The notes beneath the pieces are model-generated. The model saw only the letters and a program-made list of their open reading frames with translations, was not told where the DNA came from and ran no database searches. DNA of 64,000 bases from Pseudomonadales bacterium. GTDB taxonomy: Bacteria; Pseudomonadota; Gammaproteobacteria; Pseudomonadales; Azotimanducaceae. The stretch is from contig JACKNX010000005.1 in assembly GCA_024234635.1 (NCBI GenBank), positions 1 to 64,000 on the forward strand. The letters are read 5' to 3'. Position 1 is the stretch's first letter; every line of letters starts with the position of its first letter. This document shows positions 1 through 8,172 of the stretch, piece by piece. A program made the translations under genes and the position numbers.

Positions 1-949
1 TATTGACACCAACCTCAGCGTACTTGCGGAACCGCGCCATGACCATGTCCGCCGTACCGATGGCGCCGAACTCCGTAATCATTGCGTCCGGAACGCGCAT
101 TGCCGCCTCCTCGCGTTTGCCGGCCTTCCACAGCTGCTGGATGGCAATGGCATCGTCGGCATACCCGGCGCGCCTGACGGCGTCGTTGTAGAAGTTGGTT
201 TTGGCACTGCCCATAGCGCCCATCTGGAAGGCAACGGCGCCCCGTCGGGCGTCGATCAGCTGCTCCACGTTGTCGCCCACCGCGACGCTGCACGACACCT
301 GCAGGTCGATGTCCTTCAGCGACCGGCCCGCGTCGGCGGCACCCTTGCGCAGGTGCGCGAGGTGCGCCTCGGCGTGATCCGGTGAAAACGAGGTGCCGAG
401 CCAACCGTCCGCGACCGCGCCGGTGTACGTGAGCGCTCTCGGCGCCAGCGTGGCCAGGTAGATCGGCACGTTCACGGGCGGATGGTCCAGCCGCAGCGCC
501 TTGCCCTCGCCGCCCGGCCGGGGCAGGACGTAGTGTCTGCCTTCATACACCAGTTTCTGGCCCGTGAAGCCGAGTCGCAGTATGTCCACGTACTCGCGCA
601 GCCGGCTGAGCGGTTCGGCGTACGACGCCCCGTGCAGGCCTTCCACCACCTGGGGTCCGCTGACACCAAGCCCCAGCAGGAAACGACCGTCGGACAGCTC
701 GTTGAGGCTGAGCGCCGTCATCGCCGTCATGGATGGCGTGCGGGCGCTGATCTGCATGATGCCGGTACCCAGTTTGATGCGACTGGTGCGCGCGGCCATG
801 AAGGCTAGCGACGTGACCGCATCGGAGCCCCAGGCCTCCGCGGACCAGATGCTGTCCACCCCCATGCGTTCCGCTTCCAGCACCAGGTCCAGCAGTGAAC
901 GTGCGTTGGAGCGCGCATAGCCCCCCACGGCGATGGCAGCCTTGAGCAT
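1..949 (-). CDS. LLM-class (luciferase-like) F420-dependent-type oxidoreductase, 3' end cut by window edge
   Basis: The frame reads leftward from an ATG at 947-949 (N-terminus MLKAAIAVGGYARSNARSLL) and stays open to base 1, so the C-terminus lies outside the window. About 316 residues are visible. The TIM-barrel bacterial luciferase family is recognisable from a stretch ending in LGTGIMQISARTPSM, the segment LNELSDGRFLLGLGVSGP and the later PVNVPIYLATLAPRALTYTG. Members of this class oxidise or reduce substrates with F420H2 or FMNH2 at a cytoplasmic barrel active site; cofactor and substrate cannot be read from the sequence. It is divergent from the P1 peptidase gene, with about 95 bases between starts. 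Family assignment is firm; F420 use is the usual annotation for this subgroup, not shown here. Confidence 0.85.
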   Translation of the reverse strand, partial: MLKAAIAVGGYARSNARSLLDLVLEAERMGVDSIWSAEAWGSDAVTSLAFMAARTSRIKLGTGIMQISARTPSMTAMTALSLNELSDGRFLLGLGVSGPQVVEGLHGASYAEPLSRLREYVDILRLGFTGQKLVYEGRHYVLPRPGGEGKALRLDHPPVNVPIYLATLAPRALTYTGAVADGWLGTSFSPDHAEAHLAHLRKGAADAGRSLKDIDLQVSCSVAVGDNVEQLIDARRGAVAFQMGAMGSAKTNFYNDAVRRAGYADDAIAIQQLWKAGKREEAAMRVPDAMITEFGAIGTADMVMARFRKYAEVGVN

Positions 950-1044
950 GATGGTTTCTCCAGTCCGTTGTATGACGTTGACGATACCCGAGCCGCCGAC
1001 GAATGGCAGCCTCGGCGGCGCAGCGCCTGAGGTATCATGCGGCG

Positions 1045-1989
1045 ATGCGCCAGCTGCCTCCCGGATTCCGCATCGGTCATGCCCACGACACGGCCCTGAA
1101 CACGGGGTCGACGGTGATTGTTCCCGCTTCCGTCGCTGTTGCCGGGGTGCACGTCATGGGTGGCGCGCCGGGCACGCGGGAAACCGACCTGCTCGACCCC
1201 TCGCAACTGGTGACCACCATCGATGCCCTCGTGTTCTCTGGCGGCTCGGCCTTTGGCCTCGATGCAGCCAGTGGCGTGCAGGCCTGGCTGCGTGAACAGG
1301 GGCGCGGCTTTCCAGCGCTGCCGTATCGCATTCCCATCGTGCCGGCGGCAATCATCTTCGACCTGCGCACGGGGCAGATGAACGCCTGGGGCAAGTACCC
1401 TCCCTATCGCGAACTTGCCTATGACGCCTGTCTGGCGCTGACCACCGATCCGGCGTGTGGTCTGGTCGGCGCCGGTCGCGGCGCCACCACGGCTACCGGA
1501 CCTGGCGGTATCGGCATTGCCAGCCAGCAGTTGCCGGACGGCACCACCGTGGCGGCGCTTGTCGTGTGCAATGCGGCCGGCTCGGCACACATCGGCGAAA
1601 CCACGCACTTCTGGGCGGCGCCGTTTGAAGTCGACGACGAGTTCGGCGGGCGGGGCATGCCGGTGCCCTGGCCCATGGATGCCCGGCGCATACGCACCAA
1701 AGCCGGATTCAAGGAACTGGAAAACACCACCCTCGCCGCCGTGCTCACCGACGCCGTGCTCTCCCGCGGCGATGCCAAACGACTTGCCATCGCCGCACAC
1801 GATGGGTTCGCGCGGGCGTTGTACCCGGTGCATACACCGGCGGATGGCGATGTCGTGTTTGCTCTGGCCAACGGCTTCAGTGAACGGGAACCTGATGATC
1901 CGATGCTGCTGGGCGTGTGTGCCGCCAACGTGGTGGCCCGCGCCATTGCCATCGCCGTCTACCTGGGCGAACAGGCCACCAGCGCATGA
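1045..1989 (+). CDS. P1 family peptidase (DmpA/BapA-like N-terminal-nucleophile hydrolase)
   Basis: A 314-residue protein from ATG 1045; the frame is open further upstream, but this start gives the family's usual N-terminus (LPPGFRIGHAHD). Landmarks are the FSGGSAFGLDAASGV segment, GVGAGRGA-like glycine-rich GLVGAGRGATTATGPGG, and NTTLAAVLTDA. In family P1 the precursor cleaves itself before a Ser or Thr that becomes the N-terminal nucleophile. Here Asn227-Thr228 fits that role. Known members release N-terminal D-amino or beta-amino acids from peptides or amides. The stop overlaps the next start (ATGA), so it is translationally coupled to the M20 peptidase. Substrate unknown. Confidence 0.85.
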   Translation: MRQLPPGFRIGHAHDTALNTGSTVIVPASVAVAGVHVMGGAPGTRETDLLDPSQLVTTIDALVFSGGSAFGLDAASGVQAWLREQGRGFPALPYRIPIVPAAIIFDLRTGQMNAWGKYPPYRELAYDACLALTTDPACGLVGAGRGATTATGPGGIGIASQQLPDGTTVAALVVCNAAGSAHIGETTHFWAAPFEVDDEFGGRGMPVPWPMDARRIRTKAGFKELENTTLAAVLTDAVLSRGDAKRLAIAAHDGFARALYPVHTPADGDVVFALANGFSEREPDDPMLLGVCAANVVARAIAIAVYLGEQATSA

Positions 1990-3260
1990 TCGACCGCCTG
2001 CTGCAACAGGTCGAGGCACGGCGCGATGACCTGGTGGAATTCACCCGTGAGCTGGTGCGAATCCCCACGGTCAATCCACCCGGCGACAACTACCGCGACT
2101 GCGCCGAACTGCTTGGCAGGCGGCTCGCCGCGCACGGCTTCGAGGTGCGCCTGCTGCGCGCGCTCGGTACGCCAGGCGACTCCGACCGTTATCCCCGCTA
2201 CAACCTGATCGCCAGGCGCACGGGAACCCGGTCCGGTCCGCGCATACACTTCAACGGGCACATCGACGTGGTGGAGCCAGGTCTCGGCTGGACCGTTGAT
2301 CCGTTTGCCGCCACGGTGGCGGACGGTCGTGTCTACGGTCGCGGCACCTGTGACATGAAAGGTGGCATCGCAGCGGCGGTCATCGCCGTCGAAGCGCTTC
2401 TGGCGTGCTGCCCCGACCTGCCCGGCAGCATCGAGATCAGCGGCACCGCCGATGAGGAGTCCGGTGGTTACGGCGGCGTTGCATGGCTGTGCGAACAGGG
2501 GCTGCTGACGCGCGATACGGCGGATCACGTCATCATTCCGGAACCGCTCAACAAGGACCGGGTGTGCCTCGGTCACCGTGGTGTGTGGTGGGCGGAAATC
2601 GAAACGTTCGGCCGCATCGCCCACGGCTCCATGCCGTTCCTCGGCGACAGCGCAATCCGCCACATGGGCGCCGTGCTGGATGCGTTCGAAGGCGAACTGT
2701 TTCCGTTGCTGGCCACCAAGCGCACCGGCATGCCCGTGGTGCCAGAAGGCGCCCGGCAGTCGACACTGAACATCAACTCCGTGCACGGTGGGCAGTCGGA
2801 GGGGCATGACGGTCTGCCCTCACCGCTGGTGGCGGACTCCTGCCGGCTGATCATCGACCGACGGTTCCTCATCGAGGAACCCATCGCCGAGGTGAAATCC
2901 GAGGTGACACGGCTGCTCGAACGCCTCGCGGCCACCCGCGCGGGTTTCCGTTTTGCCCTCCGCGATCTGTTCGAAGTGCTGCCCACGCTCACGGATCGCA
3001 ACGCGCCGGTGGTGCGCGGCGTGGCGCAGGCCATTCAGCAGGTGCTCGGACGCGAACCCGACTATGTCGTTTCTCCAGGCACATACGACCAGAAACACGT
3101 GGACCGGATCGGCCGCCTGCACAACTGCATCGCCTACGGTCCCGGGATACTGGATCTTGCGCACCGGCCGGACGAATACGTCGACATCCAGGATCTGGAG
3201 GACGCCGCCAAGGTGATGGCGGTGGCTACCTGGCATCTCCTGACGGGGAGCGCGGCATGA
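1986..3260 (+). CDS. M20 family metallopeptidase (ArgE/DapE/ACY1-like amidohydrolase)
   Basis: A 424-residue cytoplasmic di-zinc amidohydrolase. The start ATG 1986 overlaps the stop of the P1 peptidase; a longer frame exists upstream but lies inside that gene. Metal and catalytic landmarks are HIDVV (His92, Asp94), GRGTCDMKGG with the bridging Asp123, the DEESGG glutamates 157/158, and a C-terminal Lys-His in YDQKHVDR. Family members cleave acyl or peptidyl amide bonds, as in N-acetylornithine, succinyl-diaminopimelate or N-acyl amino acids. Its place between an Ntn peptidase, an SDR and a PLP lyase suggests breakdown of one N-substituted amino compound rather than arginine or lysine synthesis (inference). 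Confidence 0.88.
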   Translation: MIDRLLQQVEARRDDLVEFTRELVRIPTVNPPGDNYRDCAELLGRRLAAHGFEVRLLRALGTPGDSDRYPRYNLIARRTGTRSGPRIHFNGHIDVVEPGLGWTVDPFAATVADGRVYGRGTCDMKGGIAAAVIAVEALLACCPDLPGSIEISGTADEESGGYGGVAWLCEQGLLTRDTADHVIIPEPLNKDRVCLGHRGVWWAEIETFGRIAHGSMPFLGDSAIRHMGAVLDAFEGELFPLLATKRTGMPVVPEGARQSTLNINSVHGGQSEGHDGLPSPLVADSCRLIIDRRFLIEEPIAEVKSEVTRLLERLAATRAGFRFALRDLFEVLPTLTDRNAPVVRGVAQAIQQVLGREPDYVVSPGTYDQKHVDRIGRLHNCIAYGPGILDLAHRPDEYVDIQDLEDAAKVMAVATWHLLTGSAA

Positions 3261-3991
3261 CGCGTGCGCTGGAAGGCAGGATAGCCGTGGTTACCGGTGC
3301 AGGTTCCGGCTTCGGCGCCGGCATCGCCCGCGCTTTCGCCGACGCCGGTGCCACGGTGTGGGTCGCGGATGTCAACGACAGCGCGGGCATCGCTGTCGCG
3401 GATGCCCTGGGCGGGCATTTTTTCCACCTCGACATCTGTGATTCGTCCGCCGTGGCCGCCTTTGCAGCCTCGCTCAACCACGTTGATATTCTTGTCAACA
3501 ACGCGGGTATCGGTCATACGCCGCAACCCGCCGAGGACCTGCCGGCTGACGTATTCAACCGCGTCGTGGATGTGAACATGCGTGGCATCTATCACACCAC
3601 CGCGGCCTTCGTGCCAGGCATGAAAACCCGCCGACGCGGCGTGATCGTCAACATCGCCTCCACCGCCGGCGTGCGCCCGCGTGGCGGGCTGACCTGGTAC
3701 AACGCCAGCAAGGGCTGGGTGATCACCGCCACCAAATCACTGGCGGCGGAACTGGCGCCGTTCGGCATCCGCGTGAACGCCATCAACCCCGTGGCTGGCG
3801 AAACCCCGCTGCTGGCCACCTTCATGGGCGGCGACACCAGTGCCAACCGGGAACGCTTCCTGGCCACCATCCCGCTCGGCCGCTTCTGCACGCCAGAGGA
3901 TGTGGGTGCGGCGGCCTGTTACCTGGCCAGTGACGGGGCGTCCATGGTAACGGGGGTTGCCCTGGAAGTGGACGGCGGCCGGGTGCTGTGA
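3257..3991 (+). CDS. SDR family NAD(P)-dependent oxidoreductase
   Basis: A 244-residue classical short-chain dehydrogenase. The Rossmann motif TGAGSGFGAGIA lies near residue 13, NNAG follows in the middle, and the catalytic triad is Ser135, Tyr148 and Lys152 (YNASK). The acidic residue after the second strand (VADVND) favours NAD(H). The start ATG overlaps the M20 stop by four bases and its own stop overlaps the GTG start of the next gene, so it is the third gene of a coupled operon. It probably oxidises a hydroxylated intermediate or reduces a ketone in the same pathway; the substrate cannot be told. Confidence 0.9.
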   Translation: MTRALEGRIAVVTGAGSGFGAGIARAFADAGATVWVADVNDSAGIAVADALGGHFFHLDICDSSAVAAFAASLNHVDILVNNAGIGHTPQPAEDLPADVFNRVVDVNMRGIYHTTAAFVPGMKTRRRGVIVNIASTAGVRPRGGLTWYNASKGWVITATKSLAAELAPFGIRVNAINPVAGETPLLATFMGGDTSANRERFLATIPLGRFCTPEDVGAAACYLASDGASMVTGVALEVDGGRVL

Positions 3992-4953
3992 ACCTCGATG
4001 AATTACGGGTTGCGCGCGCACTCGTCAACCGGTTTGTTACGCCTACGCCGCAATACGAGTGGCCGCTGCTGAGCGCCCAGCTCGGCGTAAAAACCATCGT
4101 CAAACACGAAAACCACACCCCCACCGGCGCGTTCAAGGTCAGGGGTGGACTCGTCTACATCGATCGCCTGATGCGCACAGGCAACCCGCCGCCTCGACTG
4201 ATCACCGCCACACGCGGCAACCACGGCCAGAGCATTCCCTTCGCCGCCCGCCCCCATGGCCTGCCGGTCACCGTACTCGTGCCGGAAGGCAACAGCCGCG
4301 ACAAGAACGCCGCCATGCGCGGATGGGGCGCCGAGGTGGAGGTATACGGGGTGGATTTCGATACCGCGCGCCTGGAGGCGGAACGCCGGGCCGCTGCGGG
4401 TGCGGGTCTTCTCGTGCCGTCCTTCCACGACGACCTCATCCTTGGTGTTGCCACCTACGCCGCAGAGCTGTTCGAAAATGCACCGCCGCTGGACGCCGTG
4501 TACGTGCCCATTGGCATGGGCTCGGGTATCTGTGCGCTGATCCGCACGCGGGATCTGCTGGGCCTGCCGACCAGGATCATCGGCGTCGTCAGCGCCCATG
4601 CGGACGCCATGGCGCGCGCCTTCGAAACCGGTGAGCCCACACCCACGCAGACCGCCAGCACCTTTGCCGACGGCATGGCGACAAGAATGCCCAACCCCGT
4701 CGCCCTCGCGGAGATCCGTCGCGGCGCCGACCACATCGTACGCGTCAGCGACGACACGATTGCGGACGCCATGCGGCTGCTCTTTCGCACCACGCACCAG
4801 GTCACCGAAGGTGCCGGGGCCGCGGCGTGCGCGGCGCTCGCGCAGGAGCAGGATCGCTGGCGCGGTAAAACGGTGGGCATCGTCATTACCGGCGGCAATA
4901 TTGATCCGGAGTGGTTCCGCAGCGTCCTCGGCGGCAGCACGCCGGCCCCCTGA
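3988..4953 (+). CDS. Threonine dehydratase-like PLP-dependent ammonia-lyase
   Basis: A 321-residue fold-type II PLP enzyme starting at GTG 3988, which overlaps the SDR stop. Lys50 in TGAFKVRGG is the expected Schiff-base lysine. TRGNHGQS is the substrate-carboxylate or phosphate-side motif, and the glycine-rich PIGMGSG should hold the PLP phosphate. It lacks the C-terminal ACT-like domain of biosynthetic IlvA (about 510 residues), so it resembles catabolic serine/threonine or hydroxy-amino-acid dehydratases. As the last of four coupled genes it may deaminate the amino acid freed by the two upstream peptidases (inference). Confidence 0.87.
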   Translation: MNLDELRVARALVNRFVTPTPQYEWPLLSAQLGVKTIVKHENHTPTGAFKVRGGLVYIDRLMRTGNPPPRLITATRGNHGQSIPFAARPHGLPVTVLVPEGNSRDKNAAMRGWGAEVEVYGVDFDTARLEAERRAAAGAGLLVPSFHDDLILGVATYAAELFENAPPLDAVYVPIGMGSGICALIRTRDLLGLPTRIIGVVSAHADAMARAFETGEPTPTQTASTFADGMATRMPNPVALAEIRRGADHIVRVSDDTIADAMRLLFRTTHQVTEGAGAAACAALAQEQDRWRGKTVGIVITGGNIDPEWFRSVLGGSTPAP

Positions 4954-5030
4954 ATCCCGTTCGCCAGATCGGAACACCTCGCTTCAAATAACTGTCTTTA
5001 ATTGTTTTTTCACTTCCGGCACCTGTCGAA

Positions 5031-5213
5031 CGGGAATCACCGAATGACAGTTCGCCCGTTCGCTACGCCGTACGGTATCGCCCCGAGGCTGGCACCAAAA
5101 CGGGAAAGATGTGGGAAATCGCGGACGAACTGAGCCGCAGGATCGGCGCACGGGCGCCATTGAGGGATGTCGTGGAGGTCTATATCGCCTCAGGCGGCGA
5201 ACAGAACACCGCC
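5031..5213 (+). pseudogene. Remnant of a VapB-like antitoxin, no start codon, fused in frame to the PIN toxin
   Basis: In the frame of the downstream toxin the sequence reads VRYAVRYRPEAGTKTGKMWE followed by IADELSRRIGARAPLRDVV and GGEQNTA. This resembles the N-terminal DNA-binding-type half of antitoxins that pair with this toxin family (recalled: RYxPxxGTKTGKMWEIAD ... GGNxNTASTQY). There is no usual start codon in frame before the Met at 5109. The only nearby ATG, 5044, is one base out of frame. The second half of such antitoxins, an AbrB-type domain, is missing: NTA runs straight into the toxin's first Met. The picture is a frameshift at the 5' end plus an internal deletion. Family recognition is from memory. 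Confidence 0.55.
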
Positions 5214-5552
5214 ATGACCATCGTATTGGACAGCTCCGCAATGCTGGCCTATCTCTTCGAGGAAACCGGTTGGCAGGTCGTGCAGGACGCGATGGCTGAC
5301 GCCATTGTCTGTTCCGTCGACCTAGCGGAGGTGGTTGGCAAACTTGTCGACCCCGGATATGACGCCTCTGAAACGCGACAACTTGTCAGCGGCTTTGTCG
5401 CACTCACGGTGCCCCATGCCTTCGGCGACGCCTTCAGCGCTGGCAGCCTGCTCGCACCCACACGACAGCCTGGCCTCTCATTGGGTGATCGCTGCTGCCT
5501 TGCGCTGGCAATGGATCGGCAGGCGCGCGTCCTGACGGCGGACCGGGCGTAG
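5214..5552 (+). pseudogene. PIN-domain (VapC-like) toxin, truncated by an amber codon
   Basis: From ATG 5214 the protein begins MTIVLDSSAMLAYLFEETG, typical of PIN-domain ribonucleases that cleave RNA with divalent metal. All four acidic residues are kept: Asp6, Glu39, Asp92, Asp110. Translation stops at TAG 5550-5552 after LTADRA. The same frame then continues PELSLGIAIEVIR to a TAA at 5592-5594. That is the expected end of these toxins (LTADRAW..L.LGI.I..IR), with TAG standing where the conserved Trp codon TGG should be. A single G-to-A change therefore removes the last 14 residues. The partner antitoxin upstream is also broken, so the locus is probably a dead toxin-antitoxin pair. Confidence 0.75.
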
Positions 5553-5594
5553 CCCGAGCTCAGCCTTGGCATCGCCATTGAAGTCATCCGGTAA

Positions 5595-5958
5595 GCCAGT
5601 GACCGGACAGACCCAGTCGCCTCCGGAACGCAATCCCTGACTTCGAAACAGCTGCTGGGCATCAGCCTCTCGTGGAACGACGCTCCCCGCGCAACGACGC
5701 TGCCCGGTCGCTGCGCGCCAAGCAGCTAAGCCGGCACATGCCGGAGAAACGGCGCCTGCAGCTGCCAGTGCCCCGGACTGGAACGCAAGCCATGAACGAA
5801 CAGCGGCGGCGTGGCAATGCCGCCCGCCCTCCCCTTCAACTGCTAGTGAAGCTTCGCGTCGTGGCGCGTCGTGGAATGCGGCAGGTACCGCCTTACATCC
5901 GCCCGTTAGACACCGTCCGGGCCATTGCCTATAGTCGCGGCCTTTCCACCCGCGACGT
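5595..5958. other. Intergenic stretch with no recognised gene
   Basis: About 360 bases lie between the toxin remnant and coaX. Open frames on both strands here give low-complexity Arg/Ala-rich or otherwise unrecognised translations without family motifs. I see no RNA gene or convincing terminator. It presumably carries the coaX promoter. Confidence 0.5.
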
Positions 5959-5964
5959 GTGCCC

Positions 5965-6750
5965 ATGCTGCTCGCCCTGGATGTCGGCAATTCCCAGATC
6001 TACTGCGGCGTCTTCGACGGCGAGCGTCTGGTGGTGCAGTTCCGCCGCACCTCCCAGCAGAAAGCGTCCTCGGACGAAATCGGCGTGTTCCTGCGCGCGG
6101 CGCTCCGGGAGAACGACGTCGACCCGAAGCAGATCGACGCCATCGTCGGCTGTTCGGTGGTGCCGGACCTCAACTATTCCATCCGCGCCTGCTGCCAGAA
6201 GTATTTCCAGCTCGAACCGCTCATGCTGCGCCCTGGCATCAAGACCGGGCTGAAGATCAAGTACAAGGATCCGAAGGAAGTCGGCGCCGACCGCATCGCC
6301 GACGCCATGGGCGCGGTGCGCCTGTATCCGGATCGGCACATCATCATCGTCGACTTCGGCACCGCCACCACGGTCTCGGCCATCACCAGGGACCGCGAAT
6401 TTCTCGGCGGCGCCATCATGCCCGGCGTGCGCCTGGCCATGGAGGCGCTGGAAGCGCGCACCGCACAGTTGCCGTCCGTGGAGATCAAACCCCGCCGCAA
6501 CGTCATCGGCCGGTCCACCATCGAGAGCATCCAGAGCGGCCTGTACTGGAGCAACGTGGGCATGGTGAAGGAACTCAGCACACGCATGAGCCAGGAAGCC
6601 TTTCCGGACGAGGCGCCGATGCTGATAGCCACAGGCGGCTTTTCGCACCTCTTCGACCGCGAAGACCTGTTCGACGCGGTGGTTCCCGACCTGATCCTGG
6701 TCGGCCTGCTCGAAGCCGCGCGGCTGAATCCGCGCGACGAAGCGGACTGA
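5965..6750 (+). CDS. coaX: Type III pantothenate kinase
   Basis: This enzyme phosphorylates pantothenate, the first step of coenzyme A synthesis, in the cytoplasm. The 261-residue protein from ATG 5965 has the acetate/sugar kinase-like folds of CoaX: DVGNSQ at residues 6-11 for ATP phosphates, GADRIADAMGA with catalytic Asp109, and DFGTATT at 130-136. A GTG two codons upstream (5959) is an alternative start. CoaX is insensitive to CoA feedback and often follows birA; here no birA is adjacent, and a thiolase follows after 52 bases. Confidence 0.95.
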   Translation: MLLALDVGNSQIYCGVFDGERLVVQFRRTSQQKASSDEIGVFLRAALRENDVDPKQIDAIVGCSVVPDLNYSIRACCQKYFQLEPLMLRPGIKTGLKIKYKDPKEVGADRIADAMGAVRLYPDRHIIIVDFGTATTVSAITRDREFLGGAIMPGVRLAMEALEARTAQLPSVEIKPRRNVIGRSTIESIQSGLYWSNVGMVKELSTRMSQEAFPDEAPMLIATGGFSHLFDREDLFDAVVPDLILVGLLEAARLNPRDEAD

Positions 6751-6802
6751 CCCTTACTCTCCGCCTTATATTGTCCCTATCCACCAACGAGGAATTCACA
6801 CC

Positions 6803-7984
6803 ATGCAAGACGTAGTCATCGTCGACGCCGCCCGCACTGCCGTGGGCAAGAAGAAAGGATCGCTCGGCTGGGTGCACCCCACCGACATGCTCGGCCCCGT
6901 GATGATGGGCGTGCTCGAGCGCTGCGGCATGAAGAGCAGCCAGGTGGACCAGGTGGTGGGCGGCTGCATCAACAAGCTCGGCGCCCAGGGCATGAACGTC
7001 ACGCGCACGGCGTGGCTGTCGCACGGCGGTGACGAGAAGACCCCATGTATCACCATCGACTCCCAGTGCGGCAGCTCGCAGCAGGCCACCGGCCTCGGCT
7101 ACAGCCTCATCCGCTCCGGCATGGCGGACGTGGTGATGGCCTGCGGCGTGGAGAACATGACGCGGCTGCCCATCGGCTCCGACGCCGTTGGCCTGCCCAA
7201 GGAATACGGCAAGCCGGTCTCACGCAGCTACTTCGCGCACTACGAGTTCACCAGCCAGTTTGAAGGCGCCGAGCGGGTGGCGGAGAAGTACCAGATCACA
7301 CGCCAGGACGCGGACAACTTCGGTCTGCAGTCCCAGTTGCGCGCGGCGAAGGCGCAGGACGAAGGGCGCTTCACGAGCCAGATCATTCCCCTCACCGTGC
7401 CGGTGTTCGATGACAAGGGTGAGAAAACGGACGCCACCAAAGTATTCGAACGGGACGAGATTCCACGGGACACCAGTCTGGAAGCCCTGGCCGGGCTCAA
7501 GCCCGTGGCACGGGAGAACGGCGTGCACACCGCCGGTCAGTCGTCCCAGATCGCTGACGGCGCCGCCGTGGTGCTGATGATGAGCGCGGCGAAAGCAAAG
7601 GAACTCGGCCTCACGCCGCGTGCTCGCGTGACCGATTCCGTGCTGGTGGGCTGCGACCCGGTGCTGATGCTGGAAGGGCCGATCCCGGCAACCGAGAAGA
7701 TGCTGGCAAACGCGGGCCTGAAGATCGGCGACATCGACGTCTTCGAGGTCAACGAAGCGTTCGCCTCCGTGGTACTCGGCTGGGCAAAAGCCGTGGGCGC
7801 GGACATGGCGAAGGTGAATCCCAACGGTGGCGCCATTGCGCTTGGACATCCACTCGGCGCCACGGGGTGTTTCCTCATCACCAAGGCGCTGTATGAGCTG
7901 GAGCGCACCAGCGGCCGCTACGGCCTCATCAGCATGTGCTGCGGTGGCGGCCTGGGCACGGGTACGCTGATCGAGCGTATCTGA
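6803..7984 (+). CDS. Acetyl-CoA C-acyltransferase (thiolase)
   Basis: A 393-residue thiolase with a normal length and all catalytic residues: the acyl-accepting Cys89 in DSQCGSSQQA, His349 in GHPLGATG and Cys379 in the MCCGGGLGTG loop. Thiolases cleave 3-ketoacyl-CoA with CoA, or condense acyl-CoAs. An AGGAA-type ribosome site (GAGGAA) precedes the ATG. The sequence is nearer to the long-chain or steroid-side-chain degradative thiolases than to acetoacetyl-CoA synthase types, but this is a soft call. The nearby SDR, hydrolase and enoyl-CoA hydratase genes suit a CoA-ester degradation setting. Confidence 0.92.
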   Translation: MQDVVIVDAARTAVGKKKGSLGWVHPTDMLGPVMMGVLERCGMKSSQVDQVVGGCINKLGAQGMNVTRTAWLSHGGDEKTPCITIDSQCGSSQQATGLGYSLIRSGMADVVMACGVENMTRLPIGSDAVGLPKEYGKPVSRSYFAHYEFTSQFEGAERVAEKYQITRQDADNFGLQSQLRAAKAQDEGRFTSQIIPLTVPVFDDKGEKTDATKVFERDEIPRDTSLEALAGLKPVARENGVHTAGQSSQIADGAAVVLMMSAAKAKELGLTPRARVTDSVLVGCDPVLMLEGPIPATEKMLANAGLKIGDIDVFEVNEAFASVVLGWAKAVGADMAKVNPNGGAIALGHPLGATGCFLITKALYELERTSGRYGLISMCCGGGLGTGTLIERI

Positions 7985-8013
7985 GGCTGGCGGTCCGGGT
8001 TCACGATGGGCGC

Positions 8014-8038
8014 AATCCCCGGGCTTCCGGGGATTCTT
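8014..8038 (+). terminator. Probable intrinsic terminator after the thiolase gene
   Basis: A perfect 9-bp stem (AATCCCCGG and CCGGGGATT) closes a GCTT tetraloop 30 bases after the thiolase stop. Only a short, imperfect T run (CTT) follows, so termination may be partial. Confidence 0.55.
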
Positions 8039-8172
8039 CATCGCCACCCGGTCCCGGGGACATGGGCACTTCCACGCCCTCCGAACCCGCGGGCAACCCC
8101 GGAGCATTCCTGCTGCGTTGTCTGCCCGCGAGTTACGCAGTGCCATGAAACCCGCCATCCCATGACAAACCT

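Noticed and set aside
805..2019. Long minus-strand open frame of 404 codons opposite the P1 peptidase
   Set aside because: It is the complement of a well-recognised gene in high-GC DNA. Its translation is Arg/Gly/His-rich without family motifs.
5550..5552. TAG in the PIN toxin as a recoded amino acid (pyrrolysine or other)
   Set aside because: No reason to expect pyrrolysine here. The upstream antitoxin is also damaged, so a simple nonsense mutation is enough.
5672..6253. 193-codon frame overlapping the start of coaX
   Set aside because: Arg/Ser-rich translation; it runs out of frame over conserved coaX sequence.
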